Shown piece by piece: positions 9,758-19,798 of a DNA stretch of 47,496 nucleotides. A program made the translations under genes and the position numbers. Source of the DNA: Psychromonas sp. (lineage in GTDB: Bacteria; Pseudomonadota; Gammaproteobacteria; Enterobacterales; Psychromonadaceae); NCBI GenBank assembly GCA_013619145.1, contig JABXKR010000157.1:1-47496 (forward strand). The letters run 5' to 3'. Positions within the stretch are counted from its first letter, which is position 1, and every line of letters starts with the position of its first letter. The notes under the pieces were generated by a model. The model was given only the letters and a program-made list of their open reading frames with translations. It did no database searches and was not told the DNA's origin.

Positions 9758-9871
9758 TTACAACAAACCAAGTGCTTTTTTTACGGGTTTAAAGCTTTTG
9801 CGATACTCAGGAATAACGCCAAACTTCTCTAAAGCTTCAAAATGCGCTATTGATGGGGATAACTTTAGCAT
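9758..9871 (-). pseudogene. rnhB tail copy 3, 37-codon chimeric reading frame
   Basis: It has the same structure as copy 2 (start [11 protein letters not shown], end ALGLL-stop). Its 29-residue tail is identical to that of the intact rnhB gene next to it, so it is probably the most recent duplication. No ribosome-binding site is seen. Confidence 0.7.
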
Positions 9872-9905
9872 GCCAAAATATAGAAAGTGGCAATATCCCT
9901 ATATC

Positions 9906-10520
9906 TTACAACAAACCAAGTGCTTTTTTTACGGGTTTAAAGCTTTTGCGATACTCAGGAATAACGCCAAACTTCTCTAAAGCTTCAAAATGCGCCTTGG
10001 TAGGATAGCCTTTATGTTTAGCAAAACCATATTCCGGATAACGAATATCCAGCTCAACCATTTCACGATCGCGTGTTACTTTAGCAATTATTGATGCTGC
10101 ACTTATCTCTGCAACACGCAGATCACCTTTCACGATCGCTTCACTCGGCATATTCAATTTCGGGCAGCGATTACCATCAATAAATACAAATTCAGGCTGA
10201 ATACTTAGCTGCTCAACCGCACGTTGCATCGCCAACATGGTTGCATGCAGGATATTAAGCTGATCAATTTCATCAGGACTGGCACGACCAACTGCAATAC
10301 ACAGTGCTTTTTCCTGTATCTGCTCAAATAACGACTGCAGTTTCTTTTCAGTTAATTTTTTAGAGTCAGTTAAACCTTCAATCGGATTATTGGCATCTAA
10401 AATAACAGCTGCGGTAACAACATCCCCGACCAGTGGGCCACGGCCGACCTCATCGACACCTGCAATTACATTAAAGTCGGGATAAACAACATCGGGAAAA
10501 TCGGTTTTTAACTTGCTCAT
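9906..10520 (-). CDS. rnhB: Ribonuclease HII
   Basis: The 204-residue enzyme incises RNA-DNA hybrids and single ribonucleotides in DNA. The active-site motif [12 protein letters not shown] carries Asp23 and Glu24. Further conserved blocks are DSKKLTEKK, the aspartate in FIDGNRCP, and the last catalytic aspartate in [12 protein letters not shown]. It is 18 bp downstream of lpxB, in the conserved lpxB-rnhB-dnaE order. The last ~30 codons are the source of the tandem copies downstream. The usual SFxPVKxALGL tail is complete, so the gene itself appears intact. Confidence 0.95.
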   Translation of the reverse strand: MSKLKTDFPDVVYPDFNVIAGVDEVGRGPLVGDVVTAAVILDANNPIEGLTDSKKLTEKKLQSLFEQIQEKALCIAVGRASPDEIDQLNILHATMLAMQRAVEQLSIQPEFVFIDGNRCPKLNMPSEAIVKGDLRVAEISAASIIAKVTRDREMVELDIRYPEYGFAKHKGYPTKAHFEALEKFGVIPEYRKSFKPVKKALGLL

Positions 10521-10538
10521 ATAACTCTCTATTAACGT

Positions 10539-11681
10539 TTAGCGCTTTTCTAATAAATTCACAACAGCTTGGGCAGCCTGCGAGTCTGCATCGCATTTTA
10601 TTAATTGATGTAACTCAGTGAAAGTCTTAATCATATCGCTATTGTCTTGCCCTAATAAACTATTCAATTCAGCAACAATATTTTCCACCGTACAATCGTG
10701 TTGACTTAACTCTTTAACCACTTCTTTATCTGCAATTAAGTTAGGCAATGATGTGTATTTTATATTAGTCATCGCTTTAGCTATCACATAGGTTATTGGT
10801 TTCACACGATAAGCAACCACCATAGGTGCTTTGGCAAGCATAGCTTCAAGAGCTGCTGTACCGGACGCAAGTAATACTGTGTCGGCAGATTGTAAAACGG
10901 CGCTTGCTTGACCATCAAAAACAGTTAAGGGTAAATCAGGTGCATATTGTTTTTGCAGGAGTAAAAACTGCTTTTTACGTGCCGCATTAACCATAGGTAC
11001 AATAAATTTAAGCTGCGGATATTGTTTGCTAATAATAGCTGCAGACTGTAAAAATATCGGCCCTAACAGTTCCACTTCTGCTTTACGGCTACCGGGCAAA
11101 ATTGCTAACAATTTATCTTGCTCTGCCAGTCCCAATTTTTGCCGCGCGATATTTTTCTCCGGAAGTAACGGCAACTGATCTGCAAGCGTATGACCGACAA
11201 ACTGACAGGGCACCTTAAACTTATCATAAAATGCTTTTTCAAAAGGTAAAAATGCTAAAACCAAATCGGTCGCTTTGGCTATTTTATGAATACGCCACTG
11301 TTTCCAAGCCCATACTGAAGGACTGACATAATGAATTGTTTTTATATTTTGTTGTTTTAATTTCAATTCAACCGTTAGATTAAAATCCGGCGCATCAATG
11401 CCAATAAAAATATCGGGAGGATTAGCGATAAAATGTTTAATAATAGATTTACGAATACGCAAAATGCTAGGTAATTTTCCTAGTACTTCTACAAAGCCCA
11501 TTACTGACAAGGCTTCAAGCGGATGTAACGCTTTACAGCCCTGCGCTATCATTTTCGGCCCTGCAATACCTTCAAAAACAGCATCAGGATAATGTTCTTT
11601 TAATGCCTTAATTAAACCTTCACCTAAAATATCACCGGAAGCTTCACCTGCAATTAACCCAATTCGTAGTGGTTTATTCAT
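10539..11681 (-). CDS. lpxB: Lipid-A-disaccharide synthase
   Basis: The 380-residue GT19 glycosyltransferase condenses UDP-2,3-diacylglucosamine with lipid X to form the lipid A disaccharide at the inner membrane. Family motifs are the N-terminal GEASGDILGEGLI, the SPSVWAWKQWRIHKI segment, LPGSRKAEVE, and the nucleotide-binding block SGTAALEAMLAKAPMVVAYR. Length is normal. Unlike in E. coli, where lpxA and lpxB abut, it is separated from lpxA by 75 bp that include a terminator-like hairpin. It may therefore be expressed at a lower or separately tuned level. Confidence 0.95.
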   Translation of the reverse strand: MNKPLRIGLIAGEASGDILGEGLIKALKEHYPDAVFEGIAGPKMIAQGCKALHPLEALSVMGFVEVLGKLPSILRIRKSIIKHFIANPPDIFIGIDAPDFNLTVELKLKQQNIKTIHYVSPSVWAWKQWRIHKIAKATDLVLAFLPFEKAFYDKFKVPCQFVGHTLADQLPLLPEKNIARQKLGLAEQDKLLAILPGSRKAEVELLGPIFLQSAAIISKQYPQLKFIVPMVNAARKKQFLLLQKQYAPDLPLTVFDGQASAVLQSADTVLLASGTAALEAMLAKAPMVVAYRVKPITYVIAKAMTNIKYTSLPNLIADKEVVKELSQHDCTVENIVAELNSLLGQDNSDMIKTFTELHQLIKCDADSQAAQAVVNLLEKR

Positions 11682-11703
11682 AATCTTTTCTTATTCGATG
11701 TTT

Positions 11704-11731
11704 AAAAAAAAAGACTCAAATGAGCCTTTTT
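11704..11731 (-). terminator. Terminator-like hairpin between lpxA and lpxB
   Basis: On the minus strand, arms AAAAAGGCTCA and TGAGTCTTTTT form an 11-bp stem with one G-U pair and run into a long T tract (complement of 11704-11712). This is the classical form of an intrinsic terminator. It lies inside a co-directional biosynthetic cluster, so it may act as a partial terminator or attenuator. Confidence 0.7.
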
Positions 11732-11756
11732 CTAATAATATATATTACCCAGGATC

Positions 11757-12545
11757 TTAACGCACAATGCCGCGACTGTCTTCACAGATAAAGTCATATA
11801 AGATTTGCAGTTCAGGGCAGGCTTCTAATTTCTCGGCAATTTCCAGTTTTGCTTGTTCAAGAGTATTACCTTGACGGCAGATAGCTTTATAGGCACGCTT
11901 GATTTCCATAATAGCAGCACTACTGAAACCACGACGTTTTAAACCAACCGAGTTAATACCTTGCGCTTTTGCATAATTACCGGTCGCCATAAAATAAGGC
12001 GGGATATCTTTATTTACCGCAGAGCATCCGCCAATCATGGCAAATTCACCAACACGTGTGAATTGATGCAGTGCAGAAAGACCACCAATAATCACGTTAT
12101 TAGCCAGCTTAGTATGACCAGCCAATGTTGCATTATTTGATAAAATAATATTATCACCAAGGATACAATCATGGGCTACATGCACATAAGCCATCAGTAA
12201 ATTATTATTACCAATACGGGTTGTGCCTTGATCCTGTGCCGTACCACGATGGATAGTACAGCTTTCACGAAACACATTATTGTCGCCGATTTCTAAAAAT
12301 GTTTCTTCACCATCATATTTTAGATCTTGGCAATCTTCACCGACAGAGGCAAATTGAAAAATCTTATTGCCTTTACCCATTTTAGTCGGGCCTTTGATAA
12401 CAACATGCGGTGCAATCCAGCAATTATCACCAATTTCAACTCGATCACCAATAATAGTATATGGACCAATTTCTACATTTTTACCGATTATGGCGTTTTC
12501 ATGCACAATTGCAGTTGGATGAATTCTTGCTGTTGAATTTGTCAT
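11757..12545 (-). CDS. lpxA: UDP-N-acetylglucosamine acyltransferase
   Basis: The 262-residue left-handed beta-helix enzyme performs the first step of lipid A synthesis, transferring 3-hydroxyacyl from ACP to UDP-GlcNAc. Hexapeptide repeats run through most of the protein (for example [17 protein letters not shown]). The catalytic-histidine segment is [10 protein letters not shown], and the C-terminal helices follow from about residue 190. The start at 12545 is preferred over a longer frame from 12584: TAATG couples it to the fabZ stop by a one-base overlap, AGAGAG precedes it, and the protein then begins as LpxA should ([11 protein letters not shown]). Confidence 0.95.
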   Translation of the reverse strand: MTNSTARIHPTAIVHENAIIGKNVEIGPYTIIGDRVEIGDNCWIAPHVVIKGPTKMGKGNKIFQFASVGEDCQDLKYDGEETFLEIGDNNVFRESCTIHRGTAQDQGTTRIGNNNLLMAYVHVAHDCILGDNIILSNNATLAGHTKLANNVIIGGLSALHQFTRVGEFAMIGGCSAVNKDIPPYFMATGNYAKAQGINSVGLKRRGFSSAAIMEIKRAYKAICRQGNTLEQAKLEIAEKLEACPELQILYDFICEDSRGIVR

Positions 12546-12997
12546 TAGATCTCTCTTCTTGCACACATGATCATCGCCTGACAAACAACTTCACCGTCAA
12601 CTTTTGCCACACATTCAAATTTACCCATGCCGCGACGATCTTTCAAATAGATAACATGCAGGTTTAAAATATCACCAGGAACAACAGGCTTGCGAAAACG
12701 CACCTTATCGATAGAGGCTAAAAAATACAGCTCATTTTCAGCAGGTTTGCCGTAAGTTGCAAATGCTAATACACCCGTTGCCTGTGCTAATGCTTCAACA
12801 ATCATTACACCGGGAAATACCGGAGTACCAGGAAAATGTCCTTGAAACTGCGGTTCATTAAAAGAAATGTTTTTGACACCATGCAGTGTTTTACCAGGAA
12901 CATAATCTAATACACGATCCACTAATAAAAACGGGTAGCGATGCGGCAAAAGATCCATGATCTCTTTAATATCCAGTGAATTTAATTCATTACTCAC
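12545..12997 (-). CDS. fabZ: 3-hydroxyacyl-[acyl-carrier-protein] dehydratase FabZ
   Basis: The 150-residue hotdog-fold dehydratase removes water from 3-hydroxyacyl-ACP in fatty acid elongation. It competes with LpxA and LpxD for the same substrate pool, which explains their shared operon. The catalytic motif [20 protein letters not shown] places His54 and Glu68 at the usual positions. Length is standard. The stop codon overlaps the lpxA start by one base. Confidence 0.96.
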   Translation of the reverse strand: MSNELNSLDIKEIMDLLPHRYPFLLVDRVLDYVPGKTLHGVKNISFNEPQFQGHFPGTPVFPGVMIVEALAQATGVLAFATYGKPAENELYFLASIDKVRFRKPVVPGDILNLHVIYLKDRRGMGKFECVAKVDGEVVCQAMIMCARREI

Positions 12998-13012
12998 GAT
13001 CTGTTCCTTTAT

Positions 13013-14029
13013 TTAATCTTTAAGTTGTTTTTCAAGTTCTTTAACACGTTTAAATAAATCATCAATTTTTAACGTATATGCGGTTGTTTTGCGCCATGCT
13101 CTATTTTTTTGTGCAGGTACACCTGATGAATAAACCCCAGCTTCATTAATACTGCGCATCACCATGCTGTCGCCGGTAATAACCACATTATCGGCAATAT
13201 TCAAATGGCCATTCATCGCAACCGAGCCGCCGAGTATACAGCTTTTACCAATTTTTGTACTGCCGGCAACATTTGAACCGCCGGCGATTGCCGTATGAGC
13301 GCCGATCGACACATTGTGAGCAATCTGACACTGATTATCAATTTTAACACCATCTGCAATGACTGTATTTGATAATGCACCGCGGTCAATGGTTGTTGAG
13401 GAGCCAATTTCAACATCATCCCCAATCAAAACCTGACCTATCTGAGGAATTTTAACCCAGGTACCTTGATAAGGTGCATTGCCAAAACCATCAGAGCCAA
13501 TCACACTGTTTGCATGGATAATACAACGTTTACCAAGTTGACAGTTATGATAAACGGTTACATTCGGGTAAATTTTACTCTGTTCACCAATTTGTGAATT
13601 TAAACCTATCACCACATTGGCAGAAATTTGACAGTTATCGCCAATTTTAACGCCGGCCTCGATCACAACATTAGCGGCAATCGCTACGTTTTCACCAATT
13701 TCCGCCGTTTCATGGATCACAGCAGAGGCAGCAATACCAGCTGCTAAATTCGGTGTTGTATCAAATAGGCGAGCTAATAATGCATAACCCACATAAGGGG
13801 TATCCATAAACAGGGCATTACCTTGATACTCTTCCTTTAAAGCTGTAGGCAGTACAATTGCACTCGCCTTACATTCATCAAGTTTGCTTAACAACTTCTT
13901 ATCAGAGACAAAAGTAATATCTCCTTGATTAGCTTGATCAAACGTTGCCAGGCGATCTATAAGCTGTTCAGCATCGCCACCAAGTTGCGCGTTTAATAAC
14001 TTAGCTAACTGTGCCAAATTGTATGTCAT
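13013..14029 (-). CDS. lpxD: UDP-3-O-acylglucosamine N-acyltransferase
   Basis: The 338-residue trimeric beta-helix acyltransferase adds the second 3-hydroxyacyl chain in lipid A synthesis. An N-terminal uridine-binding domain of about 100 residues is followed by many hexapeptide repeats. The catalytic histidine lies in the CQIAHNVSIGAHTAIAG block near residue 240. A C-terminal helix (LKIDDLFKRVKELEKQL) closes the protein. It sits 10 bp after skp and 15 bp before fabZ, consistent with one operon. Confidence 0.95.
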   Translation of the reverse strand: MTYNLAQLAKLLNAQLGGDAEQLIDRLATFDQANQGDITFVSDKKLLSKLDECKASAIVLPTALKEEYQGNALFMDTPYVGYALLARLFDTTPNLAAGIAASAVIHETAEIGENVAIAANVVIEAGVKIGDNCQISANVVIGLNSQIGEQSKIYPNVTVYHNCQLGKRCIIHANSVIGSDGFGNAPYQGTWVKIPQIGQVLIGDDVEIGSSTTIDRGALSNTVIADGVKIDNQCQIAHNVSIGAHTAIAGGSNVAGSTKIGKSCILGGSVAMNGHLNIADNVVITGDSMVMRSINEAGVYSSGVPAQKNRAWRKTTAYTLKIDDLFKRVKELEKQLKD

Positions 14030-14039
14030 TTTTTAGAAC

Positions 14040-14552
14040 CTACTTTTTGCTGATTTCTTTAATAACAACATCAGAAATATCAAGTTCAGGTTTAGAAAAA
14101 ACAATCTGCTCTCCATTTAAAATAAGATCGTAGCCATCTTTCAAAGCGACTGCATTAATAACTTCACGTACCTGAATTAATGCTTTTTGTTGTTCTTCAC
14201 CTTGACGGCGACGATTATCTTCTTCAAATGCTTTACGTTTTAATTTGTACTCAGATAGTTTAACTTCAGCTTTACGTTTTAAGCTGGTTACTTCATTCGC
14301 CGCCATCATTTCGGCGTCACGTTCAAGTGTGGCTTCTATCTTAGTTATCTCTTTTTCCAGAACCTGCAGGTCCTCATAACGTCCTTTGAATTCATTTTCT
14401 AACTTCTTCATGGTTTTTTCACGTTGCGGTGATTGTTTCATAATTTTAGAAGGGAAAACTACGCCAATTTTTTGCGTTTCCTGCGCAGCGTTTGCTGTTG
14501 ATACTGAAACCATTGCAACTGCTAATGTAACTACTTTAAAAAAGCTTTTCAT
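14040..14552 (-). CDS. skp: Periplasmic chaperone Skp (OmpH family)
   Basis: The 170-residue holdase escorts unfolded outer-membrane proteins to the Bam complex. A signal peptide ends near VSTANAAQ (about residue 23). The body is a long, charged coiled coil (roughly residues 45-125, rich in K, E and R), which forms the tentacles of the Skp trimer. The short beta body is at both ends (IGVVFPSKIM; YDLILNGEQIVFSKPELDIS). It is located directly downstream of bamA, its functional partner. Confidence 0.92.
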   Translation of the reverse strand: MKSFFKVVTLAVAMVSVSTANAAQETQKIGVVFPSKIMKQSPQREKTMKKLENEFKGRYEDLQVLEKEITKIEATLERDAEMMAANEVTSLKRKAEVKLSEYKLKRKAFEEDNRRRQGEEQQKALIQVREVINAVALKDGYDLILNGEQIVFSKPELDISDVVIKEISKK

Positions 14553-14660
14553 TTTGTAACTCCGTAATATAAAAAAGATAATAAGATAAAAAAGTAGCTA
14601 AACATATTAATCTATCAGTATGCGATTTAGCTAGTTATTATCATATTTGTAAATAAATAA

Positions 14661-17081
14661 TTAGAATGTTTCACCAATATTGAATGAGAATACTTCAGTT
14701 CTATCTCCTTCATACTCTTTTAGAGGCACTGCGAGTGTGAAAATTAAAGGTCCCATCGGCGATATCCAAGTGATTTGCGTCCCCAACGAAGCACGTATTC
14801 TGCCTGGTTTTGAATAATCTCCAAAATAATCGCAATTATATGAACAACTCATTTGACTATACTTATCATAATCAAATTCTGTATCCCAAACTTCGCCTGC
14901 ATCGATAAATATGCTACTGCGAACTTGTCTTGTATAGGCTTCATCTAAAAACGGAACCGGGAAAATCAACTCACCGCTAATAGTGTATTTAGCGTTACCA
15001 CCAACGGCACTATCCGTTAAAGCCAGAGTGCTATTACCGCCATCAGTTCCAACATACATAGCACGAGGGCCTACGGTATTACTTGAGAAACCGCGTAAAG
15101 TTCGGTAGCCACCTGCATAGTAATTTTCAAAGAAAGGTAATATTTGATCATTACCTTCAAATTGTCCGTAACCATTTCCGTATCCGGCAGATGCTCTTAT
15201 TAATGTTGTCCAATCACCGTCATCAGAAAGACGCTGGTAATTACTAAAGTCAAAATTGACTTTAAAATATTGTAAATCTGAACCGGGTATGGTCATTTTA
15301 GTCCAAAAGGAGTGTTTCATACCTTGAGTCGCTAACTGTCCTTTATCAAGATTATTTCGTGTCCACTTTAAAGAAACATCAAAATTTTGAAAATTAACAG
15401 CACCGTCAGAATCTAACTGTGAAGCGTAAATATCCCAGAATTGTCTTAATTGCTCATAGGATTTCAGTTGTGAAATGCCATTATTTTCCCAACCAAAACT
15501 TAAACCTAAGCGGTTAAGTTCGTCCACAGGAAATCCTGCATTTAATCGAGCACCGTAAGTGGTATTGGTGTAGTCGACAATATTCGCTTCACCCGCCTCA
15601 AATTTATCATAAAAGATTCGACCACCGCCACTAACTCCATCTTTGGTAAGATAAGGAGTAGTGTAATTGACATTTGCACTTAAGCTATATTGGTTTGTTT
15701 TTGCTTCAAAGCCAACTTTATCACCTGAACCCAGGAAGTTATTTTGCTGCACACCAGCAGTTAAACTTAATCCTGATTCAGTACCGAAACCAACACCCGC
15801 ATTAAATGAACCAGATGCTTGTTCTTCAACATTAACATTAACATCAACTAAATCATCACTCACTCTTTCGGTATTTATATCAACCTTAGAGAAGAAACCT
15901 AAACGATTTAAACGTGCTTTTGAGGTTTCAATACTTTCGCTAGATAACCAGCCACCTTCCATTTGACGCATCTCGCGACGCAAGACTACATCTTTGGTAG
16001 TGGTATTACCTGATATATTGATATGACGGACATATCCTCGCTGACCTGGTTCAACAGAAAAATTAACCACTACACTATTGGTTGCATCATCAATTTCAGG
16101 GTAGGTTGTTATTTCCGGGTAGGCATAACCTAAACGGCCGAAGTATTTACGAATACTTTGCTCTGTAAATGCCACATCTGATGCCGCATAAACATCACCG
16201 TTTGAAAAAGGGACTAATGAAGCTATTTCAGCATCATTATCTAACAGGTCACCAATAAATTTCACATCAGAAACTTTATATACTGCACCTTCATCAAGAT
16301 TAACGGTTACATAAACACCTTTTTTATTGGGGGTTAATGAAACTTGAGTGTCCTCAATCTGAAAACGAATATAACCACGATCTAAATAATAACTTTTGAT
16401 TACCTCTAAATCACCGGCAAGTTTTTGTTTTTGATAGTTATCATCAGCAAAAAAATCCCACCAACCACCAGAATCACTCAGTGTTAAGCGCTTTAACAGC
16501 TGCTGATCAGAAAAAACAGTATTACCGACAATATTTATCTGCTCAATTTTAGCAGACAGACCTTCGCGGAAAACAAACTGAAGGGAGACGCGATTACGTG
16601 GCAGAGTGGTGACAATTGTTTCAACTTGAGCACTGTACTTACCGACACTATGATAAAAGTCTTCCAGACTTTTTCCAATACCAGTAAGCGTTGTTCTGTC
16701 TAATGTTTCACCGACTTGTATCTGCGATGATTTCAACGAGTCAAAGATCTGTTCTTCTGTTAATTTATCATTACCAACCAATTCCACATTACTGATCGTT
16801 GGACGCTCTTTAACTTTAAAGATTAAAATATCACCTTCTCTAAATAACTCGATCGATTCAAAGTGACTACTTGCATAAAGCTTTTTCAGTGCTTTTGACA
16901 ATTCATAATCATCAATAACATCCCCTTCGCGAATAGGCAGGCTTAATAAGGCAGCCCCTAAAGTAACACGCTGTAAACCATCAAACTGCAAATCAGAAAT
17001 TGTAAATTTCTCTGCAGCAGAAAACAGAGGGAAACAGCTGCCAATTATTAGTGCAGAGGTAAGTAGGTATTTCTTGATCAT
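14661..17081 (-). CDS. bamA: Outer membrane protein assembly factor BamA
   Basis: The 806-residue Omp85 protein folds and inserts beta-barrel proteins into the outer membrane. A signal peptide of about 22 residues is followed by five POTRA domains (to about residue 420), then a 16-strand barrel ending in the aromatic F of NIGETF, which resembles a normal outer-membrane insertion signal. The loop-6 motif is visible as GYRTLRGF with its conserved arginine. A two-cysteine CSYNC segment lies in an extracellular loop. Length is typical (810 in E. coli). A 208-bp gap separates it from rseP; no clear sigmaE promoter was recognised there. Confidence 0.96.
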   Translation of the reverse strand: MIKKYLLTSALIIGSCFPLFSAAEKFTISDLQFDGLQRVTLGAALLSLPIREGDVIDDYELSKALKKLYASSHFESIELFREGDILIFKVKERPTISNVELVGNDKLTEEQIFDSLKSSQIQVGETLDRTTLTGIGKSLEDFYHSVGKYSAQVETIVTTLPRNRVSLQFVFREGLSAKIEQINIVGNTVFSDQQLLKRLTLSDSGGWWDFFADDNYQKQKLAGDLEVIKSYYLDRGYIRFQIEDTQVSLTPNKKGVYVTVNLDEGAVYKVSDVKFIGDLLDNDAEIASLVPFSNGDVYAASDVAFTEQSIRKYFGRLGYAYPEITTYPEIDDATNSVVVNFSVEPGQRGYVRHINISGNTTTKDVVLRREMRQMEGGWLSSESIETSKARLNRLGFFSKVDINTERVSDDLVDVNVNVEEQASGSFNAGVGFGTESGLSLTAGVQQNNFLGSGDKVGFEAKTNQYSLSANVNYTTPYLTKDGVSGGGRIFYDKFEAGEANIVDYTNTTYGARLNAGFPVDELNRLGLSFGWENNGISQLKSYEQLRQFWDIYASQLDSDGAVNFQNFDVSLKWTRNNLDKGQLATQGMKHSFWTKMTIPGSDLQYFKVNFDFSNYQRLSDDGDWTTLIRASAGYGNGYGQFEGNDQILPFFENYYAGGYRTLRGFSSNTVGPRAMYVGTDGGNSTLALTDSAVGGNAKYTISGELIFPVPFLDEAYTRQVRSSIFIDAGEVWDTEFDYDKYSQMSCSYNCDYFGDYSKPGRIRASLGTQITWISPMGPLIFTLAVPLKEYEGDRTEVFSFNIGETF

Positions 17082-17289
17082 TTTATTCGTTAATCCTTTA
17101 CAACACTTATATTGTGTTTTTTATTTAGCCCGCTAAGTGCCGTTTTTTCTGATATAACCACAAATTCTAACACTATGGCCAAACTGAAAGCGATTAAAAT
17201 ACAATTATTCATTTAACAAGGTACGGAGTTTATAAAGTTATAAATACACTTTCAACACAATGATTTATCAACTACTAAATCACTGCAAT

Positions 17290-18666
17290 CTATAATAAAT
17301 CAAAATCATTAAGTATGGCGACGGTCATTAAGGTCATTAAAATAGCCCCGCCGATCCTAAACCCTATCTCTTGAATTTTCTCTGGAATAGGTTTTCCAGC
17401 TATCAGCTCCGCAAAGTAATAAAGCAGATGTCCTCCATCTAATACCGGTAATGGGATTAAATTCATCAAACCTAAATTAACACTAATTAAAGCTAAAAAG
17501 CCCAAAAAGTATTCAATGCCATAACCAGCACTCATTCCTGCACCTTTGGCAATAGAAACAGGGCCGCTTAAATTGGTAACAGAAATATCACCTATCACCA
17601 ACTTTATTAACGTATCAAAAGTCAGCTTAGTTAACTGCCCTGTTTTTTCAACGCCTTTAATAAAGGCGTTTAATGGAGAAAACTGCAATTTTACAAGATA
17701 TTCTTCCGGATACGGATCAACTACAGGCGATACTCCGATATATCCTTGTATAGAATCAGACTGTAGCTTTCTTGCCTCGGGTGTCAACTCAACAGTTGTG
17801 ACTATTGTGCCTCTTTCAATTTCAAGTTTCAGCGCCTGGTTAGCATTTTTCTGGATCAGTTCAACAAATTCCTGCCAATTGCTTAATTTAACACCATCAA
17901 TCGCACGTAACTTATCACCAATCTGCAGCCCTGCTCTATCACCAGCACCACCTTTTACTATATTTTCCACTTGCAAGTGGACATCAGGTGTATAAGGAAG
18001 CAGGCCTAAACTGCTTATAATTGACTCTTTTTTTGGATCAAATACCCAATTCAGCAATGAGACCTTAAAAGTTTTTGTTGGTTCAAAGCTATGACTATTT
18101 TTATCAGCAGTTAATGGCGTAATAGTGATATTAAACTCATTTTCACCAATTTGACTGATCAATGCCAGATTAAGGGCTTCCCAATCTCCAATCTGTTGCT
18201 CATTAATAGCGGTCACTTGAAAAGGAGTATCACTTTTAATAATGCTCAGAGGCGTATCAGCAAGCGTCTCTTGAATAATCGGTTTTGCACTATTAATACC
18301 AATCATATACATAAAAAAGAACGCAATAATTGCCAATAAAAAATTAGCAATTGGTCCGGCAGCTACGATAGCAATACGCTGCCAAACTGTTTTTTTATCA
18401 AAAGCGTACTGCTCATCTTCAGGTAATAAGCACTCTGCGCGCCCATCCAGCATTTTTACATAACCACCCAGTGGAAAGGCCGCAATTGCAAACTCAGTGC
18501 CCTGTTGATCTGTGCGTTTAAAAAGGACTTTACCAAAACCAATTGAAAAACGATGTACTTTTACACCACAACGTCTGGCCACCCAAAAGTGACCATATTC
18601 ATGGATCGCAACCAGAATACTAAGTGCGATAATAAATGAGCCTAAATTCCATAAAGCACTTAACAT
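17290..18666 (-). CDS. rseP: Site-2 protease RseP
   Basis: The 458-residue inner-membrane zinc protease releases sigmaE by cutting anti-sigma RseA within the membrane, and also clears remnant signal peptides. The zinc motif HEYGH is at residues 22-26 in the first membrane helix. The third metal ligand is in [18 protein letters not shown] near the C-terminus. Between them lie periplasmic PDZ domains, the second recognisable as [20 protein letters not shown]. The start codon overlaps the end of the dxr reading frame by seven bases. Its place next to bamA fits the envelope-stress role. Confidence 0.95.
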   Translation of the reverse strand: MLSALWNLGSFIIALSILVAIHEYGHFWVARRCGVKVHRFSIGFGKVLFKRTDQQGTEFAIAAFPLGGYVKMLDGRAECLLPEDEQYAFDKKTVWQRIAIVAAGPIANFLLAIIAFFFMYMIGINSAKPIIQETLADTPLSIIKSDTPFQVTAINEQQIGDWEALNLALISQIGENEFNITITPLTADKNSHSFEPTKTFKVSLLNWVFDPKKESIISSLGLLPYTPDVHLQVENIVKGGAGDRAGLQIGDKLRAIDGVKLSNWQEFVELIQKNANQALKLEIERGTIVTTVELTPEARKLQSDSIQGYIGVSPVVDPYPEEYLVKLQFSPLNAFIKGVEKTGQLTKLTFDTLIKLVIGDISVTNLSGPVSIAKGAGMSAGYGIEYFLGFLALISVNLGLMNLIPLPVLDGGHLLYYFAELIAGKPIPEKIQEIGFRIGGAILMTLMTVAILNDFDLL

Positions 18667-19795
18667 AAAAGATCTCGTTTAATTATTTTGTGTGCGGCCT
18701 CTTTAGCCTCAATGTCGATTGCTAACAGATGTTCAATCGAGTTAATCTGCTGAGTCTCGCTACTGTTTAATACACGCTCGGTAAGCTGTGAAATTTGAGT
18801 GAATTTTATCTGTTTATTTAAAAACGCTGCAACTGCCACTTCATTTACCGCATTTAAGGTGGTGGTTGCTTGTTGCCCTTGATAACAGGCATCAATCGCT
18901 AATTTCAAACAGGGATAACGATTAAAGTCAGGCTCTAAAAAGTTAAAGTTAACACCAGAGAAAAAGTCTAAAGGAGCCGCGCCACTATTGATACGCAGCC
19001 CTCCCCCCATCACATGAGCAATAGGAATACGCATATCCGGATTACCCATTTGTGCAATCACACTGCCATCTTTATATTGCACCATTGAATGAATAACAGA
19101 CTGAGGATGAATAACCACTTGTAACTGATCGACAGAGGCGTTAAACAACCAACGCGCTTCAATATACTCAAGCCCTTTATTCATCATGGTTGCTGAATCT
19201 ATCGATATTTTTTGTCCCATTGACCAATTAGGGTGTTTAACTGCTTGAGCCGGCGTTATCAGCGAAAATTCGCTTAACGGTTTTTCTAAAAAGGGGCCAC
19301 CCGATCCCGTCAGCAATATCTTTGCTACGCCTTGACCTTGCAGATCACAAGCACCAAGACTGTTTTGCAGATTTGTCGATAAAGCCTGGTATATCGCATT
19401 ATGTTCACTATCAACTGTTCTTTATTGGCAAGAAAAATCTCTTTGCCCGCATTTACAGCTGCTAATGTTGTTTTTAAGCCCGCACCACCAACAATGGCAG
19501 CCATCACACTATCAACATCGCAGCTTGCTAATAATTGCAGTAACTGTGCTTCGTTATCAAGCACCTGACAAGGTGAGTTTGCCTGTTTGAGTAACTCAGC
19601 TAAACGCAAGCGAGCATGTTTTTCACTCATGGAGACATATAAGGGAGAGAACTCCTGGCACAGCAAAAACATTTTATCAACGCTAGCAGAGGCTGCTAAT
19701 AAAGTAATTTTGTATAAATCAGGGTTAGCGCGACAAACACTCAGCGTACTTGCCCCTATTGACCCTGTGGCGCCTAAAATGGCTAATTTTTTCAT
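18660..19795 (-). pseudogene. dxr: 1-deoxy-D-xylulose 5-phosphate reductoisomerase, split by an internal deletion
   Basis: DXR makes MEP, the second step of the non-mevalonate isoprenoid pathway. Two frames cover the gene. The N-terminal part (from 19795) has the NADPH-binding GATGSIGASTL and ends shortly after the conserved LANKEQL. The C-terminal part carries [46 protein letters not shown] and the rest to 18660. At 19412-19415 KEQL is joined directly to DSEHN with a frame change. E. coli DXR has 21 residues between these blocks, so about 64 bp are missing. The metal ligands in DSE remain, but in the shifted frame. The junction reads GTTG, which fits slippage between short repeats. It is a broken gene or an assembly error; the gene is normally essential. 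Confidence 0.85.
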
Positions 19796-19798
19796 CTT

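Larger units (their letters stand above)
9445..9995 (-). repeat. Array of rnhB 3'-end copies between rnhB and dnaE
   Basis: The final ~90 bp of rnhB (9906-9995) recur, with 3' flanking sequence, at 9445-9609, 9610-9757 and 9758-9905. The last two units are exactly 148 bp each, and the oldest-looking is 165 bp with extra sequence near 9557-9600. Every copy keeps the stop codon and the coding tail ending in K-K-(A/V)-L-G-x-L. The 57-bp flank of each unit contains TTAGCATGC and the TCTATATAT-type end. The copy nearest rnhB is almost identical to the gene; the two farther copies share differences (for example CAT for TAT), indicating stepwise duplication. This array is all that occupies the rnhB-dnaE gap, apart from about 50 bp just before dnaE. 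Confidence 0.95.

Noticed and set aside
9702-9980. 92-codon plus-strand frame with internal repetition
   Set aside because: Antisense shadow of the rnhB-tail copies.
12546-12584. Extended lpxA start
   Set aside because: It adds 13 residues that overlap fabZ. The TAATG start at 12545 has better spacing and homology.
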